Source of the DNA: Saprospiraceae bacterium
GTDB taxonomy: Bacteria > Bacteroidota > Bacteroidia > Chitinophagales > Saprospiraceae
DNA: 64,000 bases
Reading direction: 5' to 3'
Assembly: GCA_041392805.1 (NCBI GenBank)
Contig: JAWKLJ010000001.1
Span: 4,586,501 to 4,650,500, forward strand
The position numbers were made by a program, and so were the translations under genes. Position 1 is the first letter of the stretch. Each line of letters begins with the position of its first letter. Positions 51,950 through 58,940 of this stretch are shown here, piece by piece. The notes under the pieces are model-generated. The model saw nothing but the letters and a program-made list of their open reading frames with translations, was not told where the DNA came from and did not search any database.

Positions 51950-52858
51950 ATGAAGAAGCTTACCCTGTCCACATTGACCTTACTTTATTGTCTCAATTTG
52001 CATGCATGGTGGGATCCAGGGCATTTGGTGGTAGCCATGATTGCCTATATGAGGCTTGAAGAGCCAGCTAAGCAAAACGTGGATGAATTGGTCAAATTAC
52101 TGGAACGAGATTATCCCTACGTCAACCATTTTGCCGCAACAGGCCCCTGGCCAGATGACCTCAAGGCGGAGGGCGTTCGAACCTATGACACCTGGCATTA
52201 CACCAATCTCCCCTATAATCCCAAAGGCGTTGCCCTGCCTCCACCCGCGGAGATCAATATCGTTTGGGCTATTAACCAGATGATGGAGGTGTTGAAATCG
52301 CCAAAAGCGAGACCAGTAGATAAGGCACGTCACTTGGGTTTTTTAGTACATTTTGTCGGAGACCTTCATCAGCCGATGCATAGTACAACGGTCTATGATA
52401 ATGATTTACCAGCAGGTAATGTAGGCGGGAATGTCTTTCCGCTAGATAGTAAAACCTGGCGAAACATGCACGCCCTGTGGGATGACGGTTGTGGTTATTT
52501 GAGCGAATACAATGATATCAATCCTTATGGCGAGCAAAAAGAACCTTTATCAAAAGAAGAAATTGATCGTTTGTGGAAACTAGCTGAGCAAATCGTAAAG
52601 GAAGTGCCTGCAGAAAGTATTACTGGCCTAGATGTCCTCGACCCTGATTTTTGGGCATTGGAAAGCCACAAATTAGCGATTGAATATGGTTATGAAGGTG
52701 TAAATGAAGTGGATGACAAAGGCCGTAAAATCTGGCTCAAGCCCAATCAGGCGCCTTCGGAGATGTATCTGAAAAATGCCCAACAAGTAGTGGCGAAGCG
52801 GCTGGCCACTGCTGGTTACCGTTTGGCGGACCTACTTAATGAAGCCTTCGGTGGGTAA
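51950..52858 (+). CDS. S1/P1-type nuclease, secreted
   Basis: The protein has 302 residues. The signal peptide ends at Ala19, leaving Trp20 as mature residue 1; in S1/P1 nucleases the N-terminal Trp binds zinc, and the distance to the GH motif (WWDPGH) fits that geometry. Other zinc ligands are seen in NHFAATGPWPDD, DTWHYTNLPY, FLVHFVGDLHQPMHS, and NMHALWDDG. It should degrade single-stranded DNA/RNA or 3'-nucleotides outside the cytoplasm, probably for nutrient scavenging. The TAA stop codon is the first part of a 167-bp palindromic element. Confidence 0.93.
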   Translation: MKKLTLSTLTLLYCLNLHAWWDPGHLVVAMIAYMRLEEPAKQNVDELVKLLERDYPYVNHFAATGPWPDDLKAEGVRTYDTWHYTNLPYNPKGVALPPPAEINIVWAINQMMEVLKSPKARPVDKARHLGFLVHFVGDLHQPMHSTTVYDNDLPAGNVGGNVFPLDSKTWRNMHALWDDGCGYLSEYNDINPYGEQKEPLSKEEIDRLWKLAEQIVKEVPAESITGLDVLDPDFWALESHKLAIEYGYEGVNEVDDKGRKIWLKPNQAPSEMYLKNAQQVVAKRLATAGYRLADLLNEAFGG

Positions 52859-53024
52859 CTAGTGCTGCCGGAGCTAAGTAAGGGGATAAATAAAATGAGG
52901 CTATTTTGTTGCCAGACAAGGCGCGAGGCGCGATAATAGTGGACCTATGTGAGCAACGAGCAACGCAGTATGGCGACAAAAGAGACCATTTTATATCCCG
53001 GTATTTAGTGCCGGCAGCACTAGT
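52858..53024. mobile_element. 167-bp palindromic MITE-like element of a second type
   Basis: The perfect 14-bp ends ACTAGTGCTGCCGG (52858-52871) and CCGGCAGCACTAGT (53011-53024) continue inward as an imperfect match for about 55 bases per arm (e.g. GGGATAAATAAAATG against CATTTTATATCCC). It has no coding capacity. Its first base is the last base of the nuclease stop codon. It differs in sequence from the AGAGCATG family. Confidence 0.8.
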
Positions 53025-53073
53025 GCGCCGGGCATTAAGTTGGTCTTAGTTTAGAAGAGGCTAATTTAGTACA

Positions 53074-54195
53074 CTAAAGGCCCTTGAAAAATTCCTCCAA
53101 GTGATCGACCGTAATGAAATTGGACATGATATAATGGTATTCCTTCGCGTTCCTGGCATCCTCTGGGGTTACTTTTACCTTGTTAGTTTGTAAAGAGCGA
53201 AGGGCATATTGCCGGGCACTGGAGCCAGACATATAAAAATGAGCGGCCAAACCTAAATAATTGTTCATGGTCAGGTAGTCTTTATTATCCCGATCCATAA
53301 TTTCTGCTAACACATTAGTTGCGATTTGGTATTGGCCCCGCCCCAAGGCCAGCAGCCCTATATCAAACAGCTTATCCGATGAGCGAGGAATCAGGGTGAG
53401 GACATTCAAGACCAAGGGCATCATATCTGCGTAATCTTTTTTCAAGGCAGCAAGGGCAATTTTGGTGGTGCTGTCTTTTATTTTGCGGGTTTCATTACCA
53501 TAAAACAACTGGTTTTCGGGCGTATTATAGTTACTGAGTTGCATGAGCATATCTTTGTAAATCGTCAAAACCTCTATCATGTTGTTTTTACTTCCTGGTT
53601 CGACCGAATTGGTAATGGCAATACAAAGGGTTTCGATGATAGAAATGAGCCCGTCACTATCAAACGTATCATCGGCCTTGGTGATGACGTGGGCCAGGAT
53701 CTCCTCCAAGGCTTCGATGACATTGCGTGTTTCGGCTCCTCCTTTGGAATATATTCCCATGTATTCCAGGTCTTCAAAAAATGCCTGATCCAATTTCCCG
53801 TTTTTTTTTATACTGCGAATGATGCGGTTTTTAATGATCTGGGTAATTTTGGCCCGGTAGCCCTGCGATTTTATCATATTAACAAAAAGAAAACCGATGG
53901 TCAAGATCAGCATGATGCAAAAGAGAATGGTTACGATCGTTTCCTTGGCATCTATGTTTTTAGTAGTAGGCGAAACATTGGCGAGATAGGCCACAACCAA
54001 AATAGCCAAAAGAAAAACGGTCAGCACACAAATCTGGAGACTAACATTGCCATTGTAGTTCTTTTTACTCATGCGCCGCAAGTCATCTGGCAGAAAAATC
54101 TGATTCACCAGAATGGGTAGGCCTAACAGAAAGACATATACCGTTACGGATATTTCAACGATGAGATGTATGTAGTCGTTATCCAAATTGGCCAT
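53074..54195 (-). CDS. Three-helix membrane protein with helical cytoplasmic domain, unknown
   Basis: The protein has 373 residues and I do not recognise the family. Three membrane helices lie at ~8-31, ~50-71 and ~84-107, followed by a ~265-residue cytoplasmic domain of predicted helices. The stretches LGRGQYQIATNVLAEIMDRDN and LGLAAHFYMSGSSARQYALRSL recall TPR-like repeats. DUF2254-like topology is conceivable but unproven. It lies downstream of a histidine kinase and a receiver protein on the same strand, with a 346-bp repeat-rich gap, so it may belong to that signalling set. Confidence 0.7.
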   Translation of the reverse strand: MANLDNDYIHLIVEISVTVYVFLLGLPILVNQIFLPDDLRRMSKKNYNGNVSLQICVLTVFLLAILVVAYLANVSPTTKNIDAKETIVTILFCIMLILTIGFLFVNMIKSQGYRAKITQIIKNRIIRSIKKNGKLDQAFFEDLEYMGIYSKGGAETRNVIEALEEILAHVITKADDTFDSDGLISIIETLCIAITNSVEPGSKNNMIEVLTIYKDMLMQLSNYNTPENQLFYGNETRKIKDSTTKIALAALKKDYADMMPLVLNVLTLIPRSSDKLFDIGLLALGRGQYQIATNVLAEIMDRDNKDYLTMNNYLGLAAHFYMSGSSARQYALRSLQTNKVKVTPEDARNAKEYHYIMSNFITVDHLEEFFKGL

Positions 54196-54541
54196 GGTGC
54201 TTGTTTTTAGTTGTAGATCGCCGTCATGATTAAGGGGTTGTAAGTCGCTTGTGTCATGACTAGGGGGTTGTAGGTTGTAAGTCGCTTTGTTCCCCCGCTC
54301 GACTTTGGACTTTTCACCTTCATGCTGGCTCTACCGATATTGAATCCCTACGGGATTGGAATTGGCTAGGCTTTTGCTTCGGCCACTGCTACTTCCCGAC
54401 TTTCGACTTCCCCCTTTATAATGGCGCTACCGATATTGAATCCCTACGGGATTGGAATTGGCTAGGCTTTTGCTTCGGCCACTGCTACTTCCCGACTTCG
54501 GACTTCAAACCTCCCCGCCATTCCCCCGCTCGACTTCCCAC
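54196..54541. other. Repeat-rich spacer between the receiver and membrane protein genes
   Basis: No gene is present. It contains the 71-bp direct repeat, two copies of GTTGTAAGTCGCTT (near 54237 and 54274) and two of CCCCCGCTCGACTT (near 54294 and 54524). Repeated ACTTCCCGACTT and CGACTTC phrases are also seen in the 3637-3996 spacer. Confidence 0.65.
54331..54497. repeat. 71-bp perfect direct repeat, period 96 bp
   Basis: The unit at 54331-54401 recurs exactly at 54427-54497. Each copy begins CTACCGATATTGAATCCC and contains a small hairpin AATCCC-TAC-GGGATT, then GCTAGGCTTTTGCTTCGGCC and ACTGCTACTTCCCGACT. The 25-base spacer between copies is also rich in CGACTTCCCC. Confidence 0.9.
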
Positions 54542-55045
54542 TCACAAAGACATCACCTCATTGGCATCACTCACTTCCTTAATGAAATCCAATAAAGCCG
54601 TATGTGGCATAATCGCATTTTTGCGGCGATATTTGATGGCCGTCAAGTTTAGCTTTTGCAAATCGGATTTGAGTTCATCAAGTCTTTCAACCGTGAAAAC
54701 CCCATAACGGTCGGGCGATAAATTTTGGGAAATTTTAAGTGTTGGTTGTTGCTCGTTTTCATCGAATATGCAACGCAATAACTCCAACCCGAGGCGACTA
54801 GAGTTGACATGGTTATTTTTACGAAGTTTTTCAAACTTAGCACTCCATGCCGGGTCTTTGCCTGGCGGAATGCGGATATCCACAATGATCACATCATACC
54901 CCCTTTGGTTGAGGTAGAAGAACCCCTCTGACGCATTTGAGGCAATGTCGAGGTGAAATTGCCCATCGATGTAAACGGGGCTGGTCAAGTGATAAAGATC
55001 ATTATCTGCGTTATCTTCTATCCAAAGTACTTTTGCGGTGCTCAT
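54542..55045 (-). CDS. Diverged response-regulator receiver protein
   Basis: The protein has 167 residues with no output domain. The receiver-like core keeps WIEDNADND (acidic pocket) and DVIIVDIRIPPG with the likely phospho-acceptor Asp. A long insertion (GKDPAWSAKFEKLRKNNHVNSS) separates it from the LGLELLRCIF segment, and the later Thr/Lys positions are hard to align. Its ATG overlaps the TGA of the upstream kinase gene (ATGA), so the two are coupled. It probably passes the kinase signal by protein contact, perhaps to the membrane protein at 53074; this is inference. Confidence 0.78.
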   Translation of the reverse strand: MSTAKVLWIEDNADNDLYHLTSPVYIDGQFHLDIASNASEGFFYLNQRGYDVIIVDIRIPPGKDPAWSAKFEKLRKNNHVNSSRLGLELLRCIFDENEQQPTLKISQNLSPDRYGVFTVERLDELKSDLQKLNLTAIKYRRKNAIMPHTALLDFIKEVSDANEVMSL

Positions 55046-56892
55046 ATGGGAGGTTTGGTTCGTGCTAACTTTAGTTTAACGGTTGTTACAAATGGGTGGG
55101 AGTAGTCGGTCATAAGATTACCTAGAGAAGGTTCGCTGGTGATCTTCATTGCTCCCCGGTGTTTTTCTATTACTTTCATCGTATCGTAGAGGCCAAGGCC
55201 TGTTCCTGGCCTGCGTCGGTCGCTGGAATTAATGCCACGATAGCCAACTTTATAGATCAGCCCTTCCTTCAGTTCTTCTGGTGTGATCGCCACGCCCCAG
55301 TTTTCGATCTTCAAATAAACCCAATCCTGATTACAGTATCCCTCTATTAGAACAAATGCTTTGGCCGGGCTTTTTCTTTCCCAACTGTACTTAATGGCAT
55401 TGTGCAAAATATTCAATAAAGCCCGGACCAGATCATTTTCATAACCATCTATCAATACATCGCGAATAGTTTTGATATTCATTCGCAGTTGAATATTTCT
55501 ATTGCTGGCATACTCCTCCAGGTTCTTCACAACGCCCAATATCATGTCATAAATATCTAACTGTTGCAGCGGCTCTTGCTGTTTTACCCTTGTCAGAATA
55601 TAACTCCGAAGGTTATTGACTACCGTCTCCATTTCCAGTACAGTTTCTACCCCCCTGGAAAGGCCGGCCAAGCTACAAAGCTTTAGAATGGAAGTCAACT
55701 GTAAACGAATTTCTTTGAGCAATTCTTTGGGGAAATGTCCCTTTTCGATGGCATTTATGTCTTCTTTTATTTTAATAGAACCATCTCTTACAATAGCCAG
55801 GTGTTGGACATTCATTTGTTCACTGCTGTCTTTTTTCAGTAAGGACATAATCCGTTGTATTTGATGGACATCCTGTGCTTGGAAATAGTTTAATTCCTCG
55901 TTTTTTTCCCATAGCCTTTCTAAGGATTTGCTAAGTGAGGTCACCTTCTGATTGATTAAACTAACAACCTTGCCTTCATCTAATTGTTTGGTCTTTGCAT
56001 GTTGTACATTAGGCGAGATAAAAGAACGGATAACGGCATCCATGGTATGTTTAGAGTGAATCAAAGTGGAAGAATAAGAATGGAGGACTTTCCCAAAGTC
56101 AGTGGTTAACTCATTCAGTTGTTGTTTGGTCTCCCAATAATCGGTGACATCTCTCTCTGCACCCACCCGGCCAATGATGTTCCCGCTACGGTCTTTCAGC
56201 AGGTTGATATGCACTTCCAATCGTCGATCTTCTCCTTGTTTATTTTTAATATTTACAACATAGTCTATCAAGAATTGACCCTTTTCATGGGTTTCTAACA
56301 ATTCCTTTTCGAAATGGTCGAAAGCTTCTACTGATTGATGAAAATGTCTGACATCTTTCCCCAAGAGTTCCTCGGGATGATCCGCCCCCAGGTGTTTTGC
56401 AAAATGATCATTGCAGTAAATCAATAGATGTTGCCCCCGCTCATTAATCCTTACCTTATACAATCCGATAGGGACTTCTGTAAAAAGCTGGTTGTAGCGA
56501 TCCCCTCTTGAAATAGGCACCATTAAGCACAATAAACCAACAATGTGCTCTCCGGCTTCATCCCAAATGGCTTTGGTATGATCTCGCACATGCCGTACTT
56601 CTCCTTTAATGTCCAAATCAAGGGTAGTGTTACGCAACCATTCTCCTTTGGGTAAGTGTTGTAATTTGTCAATATGATGCCCCCTTTCGTTGAGGTAAAG
56701 GTAAAAGTCGCAAAGATTATCCTGAAAGGTAGCTTGCGGAGGAAGTTCAAAGAGGGTTTGGCATTCTTCATTGTATTTTAGGAAAACACCTTCCTTTGAG
56801 GTAAGAAAAACAGCAAAAGGAAGGTCTTTGCAATGAAGATATTCCTGCATTGCTAATTGAATAATATGATCGTAGGAGGTATCGCTGGTCAT
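55042..56892 (-). CDS. PAS-domain sensor histidine kinase, cytoplasmic
   Basis: The protein has 616 residues and no membrane helix. A first PAS-like region (~10-130) is followed by a PAS/PAC domain (~138-265; VPIGLYKVRINERG, GNIIGRVGAERDVTDYWE) and a long helical region (~265-450). The ATPase domain (~465-605) has N box NILHNAIKYSW, a G1 box degenerate to ENWGVAI, and G2 GTGLGLYD. The conserved H-box histidine is not obvious; a candidate lies in the helical region (LIHSKHTMD or DVHQIQRIM). So autophosphorylation cannot be confirmed. It overlaps the receiver gene by four bases. Confidence 0.82.
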   Translation of the reverse strand: MTSDTSYDHIIQLAMQEYLHCKDLPFAVFLTSKEGVFLKYNEECQTLFELPPQATFQDNLCDFYLYLNERGHHIDKLQHLPKGEWLRNTTLDLDIKGEVRHVRDHTKAIWDEAGEHIVGLLCLMVPISRGDRYNQLFTEVPIGLYKVRINERGQHLLIYCNDHFAKHLGADHPEELLGKDVRHFHQSVEAFDHFEKELLETHEKGQFLIDYVVNIKNKQGEDRRLEVHINLLKDRSGNIIGRVGAERDVTDYWETKQQLNELTTDFGKVLHSYSSTLIHSKHTMDAVIRSFISPNVQHAKTKQLDEGKVVSLINQKVTSLSKSLERLWEKNEELNYFQAQDVHQIQRIMSLLKKDSSEQMNVQHLAIVRDGSIKIKEDINAIEKGHFPKELLKEIRLQLTSILKLCSLAGLSRGVETVLEMETVVNNLRSYILTRVKQQEPLQQLDIYDMILGVVKNLEEYASNRNIQLRMNIKTIRDVLIDGYENDLVRALLNILHNAIKYSWERKSPAKAFVLIEGYCNQDWVYLKIENWGVAITPEELKEGLIYKVGYRGINSSDRRRPGTGLGLYDTMKVIEKHRGAMKITSEPSLGNLMTDYSHPFVTTVKLKLARTKPPI

Positions 56893-57011
56893 TTCGGGTT
56901 ACTTACTAACAGCCAAACATGGCTGGAAGGTATAAAATTTGTAGCAACCAATGGCCGCTGCGCTAAAAAAAAGACCTCCTCTGGTCATTTTTTGTTCCCT
57001 TTTGGGGAATC

Positions 57012-58445
57012 TCATTTCCGCTCATACAACTCAAACCGCTCATTCTCCAGCGCTATTTTTTGAAAATGGAGCGTGTCCGGTACCTTATGTTTGGTTTTGT
57101 CTACCACCAAATAAGGGTAATCCATATGGCTGGTATCTATACTAATCTGATGAAACCGATATAAATAACCCACCAATTGGGCCGTGTAGCCCTTTGAAGC
57201 AATAGTGGTCCCATTAGGTACAATCGCTCCAATCTTATCAATATCGTTTATCGTTATTTTATCGCGATGAGATACAGTCCCAATCTTGCTTATCGTGAGC
57301 CCTACACCGGCGAGCAAAAGCACCACAAATATTACTTTAACTCGGTTGAGTTGTTTATTTTTTTCCGAAATAGTCTGAAGGTATTGTGCGATGATAGGAC
57401 TAATCAGCATCGCAAGACCAATGGCAAAATAAGGAATGGCTGGAAGTAAATAATAAAAGGTTTGCCTGGGAGAAACCATTAAAGGAAAGGACGCTGAAAT
57501 GCCAATTAGCATAAAGAACAAGGACTGTTGAAAGAGCGGCTTGGAAAACTTCGTTGGTTTTTGTTTAAAGGATAAATAAATAAAAATTGAACTAAGGATA
57601 AGCGCCGGTAACAGGACTTCAAAAAGACGCCAGATAATGTAGAGGCGGTTTTCTCTAAAATGATAAGCGGTCCGAGCCTCGCTGATGCTAGCGATCACCT
57701 GTGAGTTGAGGTATTGCAGAAGGCTTTCTTTTGCAGCGGGGAGGGCCAGTATCAGCGTATACCCTAAGGCCAATATCCCTAGCATGACCGAAGTCCTGAG
57801 CAACATTTTTACAAAGGAAATTTGTCGAAAAACTAACCAATGAATGCCCAATACCGCCAGCGGAAATAATCCAACAAATCCCTTGCTCAAGGTCGCACCT
57901 AGTAAAGCGATCCCCGATAGGGCGATCCAGGGGACCGCTAGCTTGTCTTCTTTTTTAGTTGTGGAAAGAAAAAGGCAGTAAACCGCGAGAAGTGTGAATA
58001 ACCCCATGGTTGGTTCCAGGATGTTAGCCGCATAAAAAAGATAAGTGACTTCATTCAATAACCACAAGGTAAAAGGAAGAAACCATAGTTTTTGCAAGGA
58101 CTTATCGGCCGAAAAAACCTGCTGCCAAATAAAAAAAATGACAAGTGCAGAAAGCAGGAAAATAAAAAAAGCATATAGCCTTTCTACGACCAGGCTATCT
58201 CCTAAAAAGCTAAAGAAAAAGGATTGCATGCCAAAAACAAGCGGAGGATGTTCGTGAAAGGCAGGGAAAATGGTTGCCGTCAGTTGGGGATTCCAAAAGC
58301 TACCTATTCCTTCGGCCATGTTTTTGGATAAAATAGCATACCAGATACCGTCATTATACATGCTGCGCCGCACAAACTCGGGCGCCGCAAGAAAAAAGAA
58401 GATTAGGAAAGGGAAAGCATAAAATAGTCGGTTTTTTGCTGACAT
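57012..58445 (-). CDS. Family 39 glycosyltransferase (ArnT/PMT-like)
   Basis: Start set at 58445 (MSAKNRLFYAFPFLIFFFLAAPEF), giving 477 residues. The frame continues to 58613, but those codons run into a repeat element and are not protein-like. About eleven membrane helices are visible. The first periplasmic loop carries the acidic MYNDGIWYAILSKNM and, further on, FHEHPPLVFGMQSFFF, typical of undecaprenyl-phosphate-sugar-dependent transferases. It would move a sugar from a lipid carrier to lipid A, a glycan or protein. The acceptor is unknown. A near match to the -7 element (7 of 8) lies at 58462-58469. Confidence 0.87.
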   Translation of the reverse strand: MSAKNRLFYAFPFLIFFFLAAPEFVRRSMYNDGIWYAILSKNMAEGIGSFWNPQLTATIFPAFHEHPPLVFGMQSFFFSFLGDSLVVERLYAFFIFLLSALVIFFIWQQVFSADKSLQKLWFLPFTLWLLNEVTYLFYAANILEPTMGLFTLLAVYCLFLSTTKKEDKLAVPWIALSGIALLGATLSKGFVGLFPLAVLGIHWLVFRQISFVKMLLRTSVMLGILALGYTLILALPAAKESLLQYLNSQVIASISEARTAYHFRENRLYIIWRLFEVLLPALILSSIFIYLSFKQKPTKFSKPLFQQSLFFMLIGISASFPLMVSPRQTFYYLLPAIPYFAIGLAMLISPIIAQYLQTISEKNKQLNRVKVIFVVLLLAGVGLTISKIGTVSHRDKITINDIDKIGAIVPNGTTIASKGYTAQLVGYLYRFHQISIDTSHMDYPYLVVDKTKHKVPDTLHFQKIALENERFELYERK

Positions 58446-58515
58446 ACGATTGACTGGTTGCCAAAATAAGGGCAATATTAGAAAAAAATATCTTATCCAT
58501 TGTTCATAATTCAGC

Positions 58516-58680
58516 TTAGAACATGTTTGGGCAGACCTCAATTGCCTCCAAGCGGCCAATTTTGTTTTATACTGCGTTAGATTTTTCGCCCAATTGCCCG
58601 CATTGGGCTGCAAAATCAGCCTTATCTAAAACAAAATTTGCTCACTTTCGGCTAATCATGCCTGCCCAAACATGCTCTTA
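58516..58680. mobile_element. MITE-like element, divergent cousin (165 bp)
   Basis: The ends TTAGAACATGTTTGGGCAG and CTGCCCAAACATGCTCTTA form a 19-bp inverted repeat with two mismatches. The core CATGTTTGG is shared with the AGAGCATGTTTGGAGGTC family, but the interior is different (TTTTGTTTTATACTGCG, CTAAAACAAAATTTGC) and also palindromic. Same terminal logic, different internal sequence: probably a sister family. Confidence 0.72.
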
Positions 58681-58751
58681 GAATGTTGTGTGCAATAGAC
58701 GTTTTTAGGCATTCCAAGGTGAACTTTTAAACTACCGAAGGTAGTCTCACT

Positions 58752-58797
58752 TCTAGCCTGGAAAACAGAGGATTACCAAAAGCGTCAAAAGTCCAAT
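58752..58797 (+). repeat. Dispersed 46-bp motif, copy B
   Basis: CCTGGAAAACAGAGGATTAC, then CAAAAGCGTCAAAAGTCCAAT, is a near match to 3871-3916. It lies 143 bases upstream of the large repeat protein start. Confidence 0.6.
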
Positions 58798-58940
58798 ATC
58801 GTAACTAAGGCATTTTTTTTACCCGCTTAGGTCGGAGAATAGTTGCCGGCAACTATTTTTAAAGAAAGGAATTTGCGGATAGCCTCTTAAATTCGTTATT
58901 TTGTAGGTGTAATTTCATGAACTAAGAAACCTCAAGAAAC

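Larger units (their letters stand above)
58446..58940. other. Intergenic region with MITE-like cousin and dispersed motifs
   Basis: About 495 bp between divergent genes. It holds the element at 58516-58680, the TTTTAAACTACC-type palindrome at 58724-58744 and dispersed motif copy B at 58752-58797. No gene is credible. Confidence 0.6.

Noticed and set aside
54331..54497. CRISPR array
   Set aside because: Only two 71-bp units with a 25-bp low-complexity spacer; unit length, count and lack of cas genes exclude it.
58446..58613. N-terminal extension of the glycosyltransferase
   Set aside because: The extra codons lie in a repeat element and precede a normal membrane-protein start at 58445.
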